A DNA stretch of 64,000 nt from Acanthococcus lagerstroemiae (Eukaryota > Arthropoda > Insecta > Hemiptera > Eriococcidae), in NCBI GenBank assembly GCA_031841125.1, contig CM063114.1, forward strand, positions 36,911,574 to 36,975,573, written 5' to 3'. Position 1 is the first letter of the stretch. Each line of letters starts with the position of its first letter. The position numbers and the translations under genes were made by a program. Positions 46,801-58,800 of the stretch are shown here, piece after piece. Under the pieces are notes generated by a model. The model did no database searches. It saw nothing but the letters and a program-made list of their open reading frames with translations, and was not told the origin of the DNA.

Positions 46801-49800
46801 GAATACTTGATCGTGTCGCATATTTCTAGGTATGAGCAAACGAAACATCGCCGAGAACGCCAACCGCAGAAACAATATAGACATCGAGGAGGGAGACAGC
46901 GGAATCGACGCCAATAGTTTGGGCAGTTGCAGTAGCAACGAAGTGAAAGTTTCCAGCACGGAACGCCAAAAAGATAAGAAGAGTAAAAAACCGATCGCAC
47001 CCGCCGTGGAAACGACCAAACTGGCAGCGCCTACCAAACGAGAATCACGCAGTACTGAAAAGTTCAGCGAAATTAAGAGTAACAAAAAGAAAAAGAAAAA
47101 AGACAAAGAGGTAAGTTTGACGATTTCGATGATTGAAGCGGTGTGCAGCCTTTTCGCAAATCTTACATCGGTTTTCTGACCAATTCTTGTTTCAGGAGGA
47201 GAAAAGCGCGTCCACGTCGAAAGACACCAAATTGTCTTCCAACCCGACGATTAGTAAGAATAAGAGTTCGAGTGACGTGCCGGCCAAAGTTGCCGCAACA
47301 AGTTCGAAGCCCGAAAGTAAAGCCAAACCGACTGCTGAAGAAAACAACAACAAAAGTAGTTTCCAAAACGAAGAGAAGAAGAAGAAAAAAGAGAACGTGA
47401 ATCTGGTATACGAGGCCAGTCAGTCAAAGGTTACAGTCGATGATGACGATTTCGAAGCGGTTACCAGTGATCACCATAAGAAAAAGAAGCAAACGTAAGT
47501 TGAAGTGTGTATTTAGTTGAGACAGGGGACTGCACAGTGGTGCAGAGGATCTAGACTCTGGGCCTCTGAACTGTGTCAGACTGTTTGGGGGAGGCTGGTT
47601 CTGCTGGATTCTCCGATGATGATGGGGTGTATGACGGTGCACGCACGCCAAATTGGCCCCGGGACACCGCACCCCCTACCCTGGAATTACCCTGATCGGG
47701 CCTGCGTTACGATAGGGGGAAGCTACTGGATTCTGTGCGAGACTGTTTCGAGTCGTGAATCATTATCACAGTATGATGCAACTTGAATAATTTCCGAACC
47801 ACTAATTTCTATTGCGAACTCGTATTTCAGGTTATATAATCACGAAGAAAGTACTATAATTACCGCATCAAGCGCCTCAAATGCGGCCGTGTCCTTCTCG
47901 AAAGCCGGTTCGGCAGCGAGCTCTAGCACTAAAGGTTTCACCAACGGCAAGCAGACCAACAGGCGCGGTGAAGAGGAATGGAAAGAAGTTGTCAGGAAGT
48001 GAGTTTTCATCCATCGCTTCCCCCTCATGGATTTCAAATTGATTTCTGCGAATAGAACGAGACAGGAGATTAGGAAATCCGATGGCACTGTGTGCTTTTT
48101 TACTTTCGGTGGTTCTCATAATGTTAATATTATCGAATTGCTTCAGGTGCTTAAGTCCGACGTATCGTGTGAAGAAAGTTTCCGTTCCTTTGACTGCGAT
48201 CAGTCGTGTGATTGGCCGCGGAGGTTGCAATATCAACGCCATACGGAGTACGACCGGTGCTCACATTGAAATCGAGAAACAGAGCAAAGGCCAAGGAGAA
48301 CGTATCATCACCATCAAGTGAGTGTTTGTCGAATCGCCTAAAAGTGGACGGATTCTGTTGAATGTCGGGTTTGAAGTTAACGATATCGAGACTCGGAGAT
48401 GATACACTGAAGTTCACAAATTTGAAGCGGATTTCGTGGGTGAAGTTAGTGATTGAGAATGTTTCGGAAGCCGACTTTTAATGGGTGGTATATACGTTTA
48501 CTTGCGTTGGCGGCGACTCAGTGGTTGATAAATGACCCTCCAACCCTGTCCTAATGTGCATGTGTTACAAAATCGAATGCGGTACTCAGAATGCATTCCA
48601 AAGTGAAGTCCAGAGGAAGATTCTCGCATACTATTTGGATGAACTCGTAGTGTTCACTGTTCAAGTGAAGGAGAACCAATCGATCATTTGATAGAAGGGT
48701 CAAGTAGTCGAGCCAAAGTCAATTCAAGTCAAGCACTTGTAGGAGAAAACCTTATTATGTCCCAGATGTGTGAACCCTGTGAGCAGCGGTGTTCCATCAT
48801 TCCCACTTCCTCGTATGGTTTCCGGCTTCGTGATTCTTGATTTAGCCCTCTACGCGGTGCTGAATTTTGAGTTTTCTCGCATATTTGATTCACACCTACA
48901 TTTTTTCGAAAATGGAAAGTTGCCTGGTGATGAGTGCCAGAATTAGTTGGAAGGGTCGATTGGTTTGTTCAGGTAGATTGGAGGACATGCACCTCATTCC
49001 TCCCCTGAGAACACCTCTGCTTATGAGAAATCTACCAATTCTGTCTGCGTTTAAATTTGTTGGGTCGTAAGAAAATCATTATTTGATGGTCTGAAACGTT
49101 GCTTGGAAGTCTTATAAATGTTGAAGGCGAGGAGGAAGGCAGTGGGCTCAAAATCCGTGATGGTCGTCTTGGTTTAGTTTATCTCAGAAGTTCGTTGATG
49201 CCATGTACGATTCGTTATTACTGCAAGATAAACTTACCACTTTTTTTCCTACCAGTGTAACTTCGAGGCCAGTATTTTTTCGGAATCAGCAGAGAACAGT
49301 GAGTTAGTTCAGGGGCTGTTTGTTTATTCGAATAATCGGATCGTTTGAACGAAATGGATTTGCATACTGCAGTGCTATTGCGTGATTTCGTGTGCTCAGT
49401 GGGTATTTCGTTTGGTTGTCTCTTTGTGCTTGTGAGAAGACGGAAAAGATTCAAAAGATGAAGTAAAGTAGGTTCAAGAAAACTAAAAAGGCCACGATTA
49501 TAGAAAAATCAGAGACTGAGAAGACTTTAAGGTGATGAAGATTGATGATTGAAGAAGTCTTGAAAAATAAGTGAAAAAACCAACTGGAATGGAAGGATTA
49601 GGAAGATTGGAGATACTGTAGAAGCCGACTGAAAAGACTGTGACTGAGAATACCATAAAGCCTGAAAACAACTAAAGAAGAAAGAATGTACAAATTATCA
49701 AAAAGGACTGGAAGAAGACTGAAAGCTCTGAGAATAAGATGAAACGAAATGTGGAAGACAAGGCTAATAGAACTAAAAGGACTAAAAAGAACAATACTGT

Positions 49801-52800
49801 GGCTGAGTAAGACTGGAAAGAGAGTTCAGGAAAAAAGAAGTGAAAAGACTCAAGTGTGTAAGGAACCCAAAAAGACGAAGAATGGTGAAAAAAACAAAAA
49901 ACGAATTGGAAGATGAAAAAATCCTGACAGAACGGTATTTGGAAGACTCAGAAGACTGAAGAAGTTCGTAAACGACTTTTGAAGGACTAAGAAGATAGGA
50001 AAGCTTGTGAGGACTAAAAAGGTGAAGAATAATAACATAAGAATAAAAGATAAGAAGCCACAGAAGACTAAGAAGATTGAAAATTAATATTATCTGCAGA
50101 CTAAAGAAACTAGGAAGACGTAGATAACAAGATACTAAAAAAGTAAAAATACTAATAAGACTGGAATGACTCAGGAAAAATAATTGGGAAAAAAGAACAT
50201 GAAAAATCTTTTTTTTACAGCCATTTTTAATATCAACTTATATGTGTATATATATACAAGTAAACATGCATATATATAATATTATAATAAAGCCTAATTG
50301 ATATTCAAGCCCAAATCTTGGGCAAAAGCCTCCTTCACTCTCTGCTACTCTAGTCGATCCCTCGCAACTCTTTCAAATTGGTTGTTTTGAAAGAAATTAG
50401 CTATCTCGTCCCTCCACCTGGTCCTTTGTCCACCCCTTCATCTGCCTTCCCTCAGGAACTAGTTGTGAATTTTGTATGCCCAGCTATCGCTCTTCATGTT
50501 TAGGTTGTTTTTGAATTTGTCTTTGATTTTTGAAATTCTGATTTTTTTTTTACTTACTCCTACCATAGCCCTTCCCATCGAGGTTTAGATGGTTTTAATT
50601 TGGTTTTCTTCTTTTTTTGTAAGAGCTCATGTGTAGCAGCCGTAGGTAATCGTTGGGACAATACTGTATTGAATTTTTGCTTTTCAGTTTGTTTTGGTGG
50701 GGGCTTTTCGTAATCTCTTTCAATTCCCAAAGCGTTTTCCACCCCAGGGCTTGGGGGAAAAAAAATCACGACTGATTAAAAAAAATTGGAAATGCTATGA
50801 GAAGACGTAAAAGGCTAAAATTATGGAGAAGACTAAGGAGACGGAAAATATGAAAAGACTAGGAAAACAGGAGAGCGGAAAAATGAAATAGGACAGGGTA
50901 GACTAAGAAGTCAAGTAGAGTAAAAATGCTGAAGAAAACTGAATCAGTTTTCCTAGAATTTTTGTCTTCTTGTTTTTCCTGATTCCTGTTCTCTCAGTCA
51001 TTCCAGGTTTCTTAGTCTTTTTAATCATTTCAGTTAATTTCTTCAGCTCTCTGAATCCTGATAGTTCACTCACTACACAAAGTACAACATAATCATTAAA
51101 CAAACTCACTGCTCTTCTTTGATCTTGGAAGAACATTTTCTATCCTCGGTATGGCTTCCGAGCTCCTCATTTGGTTTCATAAATGCTGAAATGTTTGACT
51201 GCATGTGGGAGGTCAACTCGATACCAACATTTTGTTTGTTGCCCATCAAAGGCTGTGTATATGATTCGTCCTACCCCTCGCACCAGTGTTGATTGAGTCC
51301 TTTGTTAGAAGTTTTGTTGCATCAAAATTAATTCATTTTGGAATTGAGGAGAAGAAAGTTGTCAATATGGTCCCTTAAAACTGGTCAAATTAAGTCGAGC
51401 AACATGACTCCCAATTCTAGCCGACACCCTGTAACGTCAGAATGCTATTAGGTCAAAGTGGATTACATCATTCATACTACGTGCTATTATTTTTTTTCGA
51501 ATTGAAGCGAATGAGCGAATGTGTTCTACGCTGTGCATCAAAGTTCTTAAAAATCCTAGGAGTTGATAAAGCACTTCTGTAAACCGTGTGGCCTGCTTGG
51601 CAGTTGGAAATTAGCCGTCAAGCCGTGCTAATACTGTATTCTGTTTCCAGGGGCTCGATCGAAGCTACCAAACAAGCCCATACCTTGATCGGCGCTCTCA
51701 TAGATGATCCTGAATTGGACATCACTCAAATATTACCAAAGTCAACTAAACCAGTGTCGTCGAGTAACTCTTGGGAGAAGTCGAACTCGGTAAGTATCGA
51801 ATTTAGCGTACATCCGGAGTAGTCGTTCGATAACCACTTGGACAAATCGATCAGTTTCACGATCCGAATGTGTTCGTGTTGCAGAGTTCAAAAGGCAAAA
51901 GTACCGTTGCGTCTACAAATGCATCCTCAGTTAAGACCGTGTCAAGTACTCAGCATGCAGTCGTGGCTGTTAGCGTCGCCACCTCCTTTCCTAAAACGGC
52001 AGTGTCTGCAGCAGGTATGTGATCGAATTATCTCTAACGAAGTCCATGTTAATGTGTAAGGCCGTATTCGCAGACGAAAACAAAGGAATCCCTTGCGAAA
52101 AGGAATTTCCTACAGTACTTTAAGTAACTACCGAGCTCCTTCAAATGCTTCCTTTTCGAAAGGGAATGTGTATGAATGTGGAACTAAGAGCAGGAACTCT
52201 TCTGTTCCTCTTGTTGATGTTTGTGTGGATTCTTCTTTGACTCCTCTGGGACCTCACTGAGGTCTGGAATACCCCCCCCCCCCAAAAAAAAAAAAAAAAA
52301 AACACGAATACATATGTCTCGGTTCGTTACGTAGAAACCTGCGTTTAAACTCCTGTTTCGTTGGTAGTCACTAACATTATCGAATTTCCTTAGTCACAGC
52401 TGTTGGAATCGTATCATCGTCAGCTGGTTACGCTCCTGCCATACGAACGTCTTTGAGTATGACTCGTCCGACCGCTCCTAAGCTAACGTCGGCCTCCTTT
52501 TCTACCTGTAAGTATTTCGAATTTTTCGCCCCTTCGATAAATGAACGTCCACTTCGATACTAACCCGATCGGTTTTACGTTGCAGTTGATAAGAAACCAA
52601 ACCAAGTGATCATTACCACCACGGTGACAGCGAACTCATCAGCACCGCTGCCAACGTCGAATACTAAAACGACCATGTCGTATACGAGCGCCATCATGAT
52701 GTCGACTGGCAAAGCGCCGCCCAAGTCGGCCGTGTCCACGTCCACCATCGCGACGACGACGGTCGTGTCGCAGACGTTCGCCGCCAAGGTGAGCGAAACG

Positions 52801-55800
52801 ATGCCCAAAGAAAAGGAGCCGCCGATGAAGCCGCCAATCGCGCCGCCGCCGCCCACATCCACGTCCATTTTCATCCGGCCGCCGCCGACCGCGTCCGCCC
52901 CGCCGACGCTGCCGGCCACGCCGAGCAAGCCTCCGTTCTCGATGCAGCCGACGCCGTCCGCCAGTCTGACGTCCACCGTCAACCAGCCGACGCTGCCGTC
53001 GTTACCGGCGCAGCTGTCGCAACAAATGTCGCATCCGCCGCCGCCGCTACCCACGCCGATCACGTCGATGAGCCAGCCGACCAAGATGACCGAAATGCAG
53101 ATTACCAATATGCCGTCGGACGAGCCGTCGCCCGTCAGTACCGCGTCTGAGTACTCGTTGTTCAACGACACGTTCTCGAAGGTGCGTATTCATTTCGAGT
53201 TCTGCGGCTGCGGAGTTTTCTTTTGGCTTGTACTGCAGGCTTCTAAAGTCTTCTTGTATTCGTATAGGTCACCCAGCAGTCGATGTGGGGCCGTGATAAC
53301 TGCGAAGATTCGAATTCGCAGAAAGGTATGAACTTCGCCAGTGTTGTGACCGCCTCTGGATCTCCTAATTCGTCCGCTGGAAATTCGAACAATCACTCGA
53401 CCTACTTAGACTCGGATCCGCCTATGCAGGTAAAGATGGTCACATGTTCGCCCGTTTCTCTTCTGCCGTAGAAGTTACATTATGCAATCGCGGTTACCTT
53501 GATTTAAAAGCCGCCAGGTTGACCCGATGAGTTGATCGACTGAGAGGTGAAAAATTGTGCTCTTTATCGCGTATGCGTGAAACTTGACAGGCGAGTTCAT
53601 GAATTTGAAGATTGACCTCATCCCGTTAGACCCATCTTGGTTTACGGTTGGGAGAGAGTGAGACAGAGTCGAGGCTATAGATAGCCTGATTTGAGCTCCA
53701 GTTTTAGTGGATTGAAACTGAAATCAAGTGACCTAGTGCAAGTAATAGATTTCGTTTCGCTTAACATAATCTGTCACTCAAGTGTTACGTGAATCCTCGA
53801 TATAAAAGTGACAGACTGTGCTTATCGAAATGCGGTTCGATTACTTTTCGCCCTGAGCCGCCTAATTTGAACTCCTCGGATTTCACAATTATTTCATAAT
53901 CGTCTCCAAATAAGTGTACCCATAGGGAAGGGGGTCGAAGTAACCCACTTCAGGGCTTGCCATACATTACCACAGGTTTTATGGATAGATTTCGGATACT
54001 GTTTCAATGGCACTAAGTCTTGCGAACAACTAATTCACCTCCGTTTTATTACAGTCGTATTTGTTTATCCGTAAAGAATCTTTTGTCTTACCTACCACTC
54101 CCCCTGGTATTACTGATGTGAAATTATGTTCTTTCACCTTAATAATTCTGGAAAGTGCTTAATTTATGAGCTGTCCGATTCTCCATTAGTAATTTTCATA
54201 CAAGTTACGATGGTCAAATATTTTTCTCTCATCCTTCTCCCTCCCAGATTAGACGTTCAAATTGATGTATGTAAGCATGAAGTCGGAAGATGAGAAACTG
54301 GAAAAGAGAATGATCTCAAAAATTGATTTGAAAAGCGCCATTTTAGTGGTGAAAGAAATTACATCTCGTAACTATGAGCTTGAGAAAAAGATGTAACTTG
54401 AAGCTCGAAATTTATGTTGACCAACATTTAAATTTAAACCCTTTTGAAGCATGTCCACGCCTTCAATTTTTCCCGAATTTGAGAAAATTTATTTTTGTCT
54501 CACTAAATAGGATTCTCATCCCGCCAGAGGGGGGCTGGCTTAATATTAGTCTTTACATCGAGATTGTGTTCAGTTGATAAGATTTTGAGGTCACTGATTC
54601 AATTTAGAAGACGGTTTTTGGATCCGTTCCATTGTGTCTCGGCCGAAGGGGGTTTCGGGTGAATAATGGTCATTGGTTTGAGATTGTACTCCATTTAAAG
54701 GTGTTTAAGGTTGCTGAATTCAATTCTGCGATGGATCCGATCTCGTGATATCTCACCAAAGAGGAAGAAAATCAGAAGGTAGTTCAGTTTTGGATGTGGT
54801 TAATCTGCATATCGAATAGTGTATCATTAGAAATACAGAAGAAAAAATGGTCTGCTAGGCAGTAAATGTCCAAAAGTTTAAAACTGGACTATGCTTGGAT
54901 TTCCGCTTCTTATGGTGACGTGTCGAATGGGTAATTCATCGTATAATTGAATTCAGCAACTTTACATATTATGAAGGAAATGCAGGCTCGAATTAATTCG
55001 CATCAGGACATTCCGCAAGAAGCGCTAGTGTGATGGACGAGAAGTTGATGGCACGTGGTAGTCACGTGGTCAACCCTGTGTAAAACTCCCGTAAGAATAA
55101 AATCGGACATTCTCGTTAGAAACAGAATTTTTTATGAAATTCTTCTTTGATACTCGATAACTTGGAAGTCGAGCTTCAATTTAAGCCATTGCACAAGTTG
55201 AAAAACTTTTTCTACCATTAGGAACACCGTTTCAAAGTTACATTGAGTCTTATGGTTATCAGTTCGGGATCACCTTCTCGTCCTAGTTCCACGTAATCCG
55301 CTAGGAGCGATTCCTTTGCACCCTGATACGAATGATCATTATTTAGTCGAAACCCTTTTGGTGAGACCTCAATAATCAGTATTTAGTTGGAACCTTTTTG
55401 GTGGGATCTCAGTGAGTCGGATGCAAAAACTATTTGCAGAATTGAATTAAGCTACCTCGAAGACCATTAAATTGAATATAATCTTGATAAAATTACCATT
55501 AAGCACACGAAACCTTCTTTGGTAGGACGTCAGTGGATAGGCTTCAAAATTTGCATTTAAAATCGAATTCAGCGTTCTCGAAACCCTATAAATTGAATTC
55601 AATCTGGATAAATCCATTATTTAGTCGACATTTCCTTTGGTGGGACATCAATGGGTCGGCACCAAAATTGAATTAATTGACGTCGAATATGTATAAATTA
55701 ATTGCAGTCTCAATGTATTCATTATTATAACCCGCTGTGGTAGGACCAGAATCCCTTTTGGTGGAATGCCAATCTGTCGGGTCAGAAAATTATTCCTCAA

Positions 55801-58800
55801 GTCGAATTCAGTGACCTCGAGAACCTCTTGATCGTTACCATGTTGAATTTCACTTCCATTACCTCCAAAATCAATTTTTGTAACTATCTCCTTGAGGTCG
55901 CTGACCTGTATTGCACAGTCAAAATGTACATATCTTACATTTAATCAATATCATATCACTTATCAATGTCTAAATTGACCTGTTCTTAACACCTCTGAGG
56001 GTGTAGAAAAAGTTCTCTTCCAAAAAGTTTATCTTGCAATGTATTTTTTTCATAAGAAAATGGGAGAGGGTATTACTTGATCAAACTGAAATGTTTCAGA
56101 GGCTCCGAGCTCCAACATGTGGAACTGTTATCCGCTCGGCACTGATGAAAATTTGAAACTAATTGCTGGCATCCCGATGATCCTAGATAATTTTAAAAAT
56201 CGTTAAAAGGTCACGATCATTCAGGTCCCTACTTCTAATAATCATTTAATGATCCCAGATCGTGATATTTTTACTTTAGAGAAAGAATAAGGTCTCATTT
56301 TGTCAACATGGAGTTATGAGTACCGGCATACACTAGAAACACAAAAAGGTAACGGCAATAAGGTCGAAAACATATTGGTCGAAAGCTGAAAGGTCGAAGC
56401 TATTTGGTCGAAAACAAAATGATCAAATATACAATATGGTCGAATGACAAATAGGTCAAAATTGAAAAAAGTTCGAATAAAAATTAGGCCGAAATTTTTG
56501 TTACATTGTTTTGTATTATTATTTCATCCAGAATTGTACTGTGTGATAATCAGAGAACGGGGATGGATAATTTATATCGAATGCGTGAATATGAAAATGT
56601 ACATCATGGGTTAGTCATCATATGAGCGAGTTAATATGAGTGTATTGACGTGAACGTGCATGCTGATAAGCGATCTTAAATTCGCTGTACTGTCTGTGCA
56701 TTATGTTTCATTTGTAAAATGTCACCTTTGAAATATGTGAAAAGTCAGAAAAATACGTTAATGCTTGAGAATGATGGATTTTTGTACTACAAAGAGAAGT
56801 GTGTCGGTGATAAAACATATTGGAAATGCTTAAAATACAAAGCTAAGTCTGGGTTATGTCCATGTAGAATACTGACCATGAATGATGAAATTGTCCGAGG
56901 TAATGTAGTGGCACATAATCACTCGGGTGATGCTGCCAACGTTGAAGCTCGTGAAATTCGAGGTAACATCAGGAAAAGAAAGTCGAAATTCTCGCGATAC
57001 ACCCAAGTTTGTGCTAGCTGAGAATATTTCTTTGGCTAGCCAATCCGCATTAGGTGAGTTACCAACAGCAGATAACTTAGAGCGATGCGTGAGAAATGTT
57101 CGGAAGAGCGATATGCCGCGACTAGAAAATCCAGAACGAGGAGAGGACTTTGTACTTCCAGATTTGTTGAAGCAGACTTTAAAAGGTGTACCTTTTTTAC
57201 TGTACGATAATGAAAAGGAAGATAATCGTGTATTACTCTTTGGTACCTCTGCAAATCTACAGTTGTTGCGGAATGACCGTCACTGGTTTGCAGATGGTAT
57301 ATTCAAACATTGTCCAAGGGCTTTCCAACAAATGTTTACACTTCATTCTTTACATAATGGTCGATATGCACCTCTCATTTTTGGTTTGTTACCAAATAAA
57401 ACACGGGCTACTTATGATGAAGTTCTGGACACACTACTATGACTGAAACCAGATCTCAATCCGCAATCTATTATGACAGACTTTGAGCAAGGATTACTGA
57501 AGTCTTTTGATGCTCATTTTCCAAAGACCCAACAACGCGGATGCCTTTTCCATTTCAACACCTGTATTTACCGAGAAATACAGGCGACTGGTTTCAAAAA
57601 AAAAAAAAAGGTATGACACTGATTCTGAGTTTGCACTAAAGATGCGATTCCTGTCTGCATTGGCCTTTGTTCCTCCCGATGACGTGACGCGGACGTTTGA
57701 ATATTTGACGGAGACCATTCAGCATTTTCCTCCTGAAGTCAACCAAATAGTAGACTACTTTAAAGACACATGGATTGGTTAACCGTGAAGAAGAACCTGA
57801 AGGCCACCTCTGTACCCCATTAATTTGTGGAACCAGTATGACGCGACCCTCGAAGATCTACCTCATACCAACAATCATGTTGAGGGATGGCACAAAGGAT
57901 TTGACGCATTATGTGTACAAGATACCACCACTCTCTATGGGAGGTCATTGAAAACTTTTGTAGGGAACAAGGTTTAACCAAAATGATAGTCAAACAGGAC
58001 TTGGCTGGAGGCCTTCCGAACATTTTTCACGCATCGCTCTAAGTTATCTGCTGTTGGTAACTCACCTAATGCGGATTGGCTAGCCAAAGAAATATTCTCA
58101 GCTAGCACAAACTTGGGTGTATCGCGAGAATTTCGACTTCTTTTCCTGATTTTACCTCGAATTTCACGAGCTTCAACGTTGGCAGCATCACCCGAGTAAT
58201 TATGTGACACTACATTACCTCGGACAATTTCATCATTCATGGTCAGTATTCTACATGGACATAACCCAGACTTAGCTTTGTATTTTAAGCATTTCCAGTA
58301 TGTTTTATCACCGACACACTTCTCTTTGTAGTACAAAAATCCATCATTCTCAAGCATTAACGTATTTTTCTGACTTTTCACATATTTCAAAGATGACATT
58401 TTACTGATAAAACACATCGCATTACACTATTAAATCGAATAAAACAAAAATGAAACATAATGCACAGACAGTACAGCGAATTTAAGATCGCTTATCAGCA
58501 TGCACGTTCACGTCAATACACTCATATTAACTTGCTCATATGATGACTAACCCATGATGTACATTTTCATATTCACGCATTCGATATAAATTATCCATCC
58601 CCGTTCCCTGATTATCACACAGTACAATTCTGGATGAAATAATAATACAAAACAGTAACAAAAATTTCGACCTAATTTTTATTCGAACTTTTTTCAATTT
58701 CGACCTATTTGTCATTCGACCATATTGTATATTCGATCATTTTGTTTTAGACCCAATAGCTTCGACCTTTCAGCTTTCGACCTTATTGTCGTGAATCAAC

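Larger units (their letters stand above)
48318..51650 (+). other. mask intron 34, splitting the KH domain
   Basis: A 3.3-kb intron inside the KH coding region. It contains an AAGACT repeat field (49480-50200 and 50770-50930) broken by an RTE 3' fragment (50290-50765). 48318-49450 and 50940-51600 look unique. Confidence 0.8.
56355..58790 (+). mobile_element. Mutator-like DNA transposon with about 750-bp inverted arms, FLYWCH domain in each arm
   Basis: The left arm (56355-57106) and right arm (58014-58785) are near-identical inverted copies, starting with CAATAAGGTCGAAA and subterminal GGTCGAA repeats. Each arm carries a start and FLYWCH-type zinc finger coding segment (KNTLMLENDGFLYYKEKCVG, TYWKCLKYKAKSGLCPCRIL). 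The unique middle holds a MULE transposase in pieces: WFADGIFKHCPRAFQQMFTL (first Asp), IMTDFEQGLLKSF (second Asp), GCLFHFN, and HTNNHVEGWHKGF (C-terminal Glu region). A frameshift near 57000, an in-frame stop at 57440-57442 and an A run at 57598-57609 disable it. A clear 8-10 bp target duplication was not found. Confidence 0.88.

Noticed and set aside
52575..53171. Antisense 198-codon frame over exon 38
   Set aside because: Low-complexity Gly/Val/Asp sequence produced by reading GC-rich Pro/Thr codons backwards; the sense strand has splice sites and phase continuity.
53325..53330. Alternative donor GTATGA inside exon 39
   Set aside because: Reading through keeps an open, coding-like frame to a good donor at 53430; no evidence for use of the inner site.
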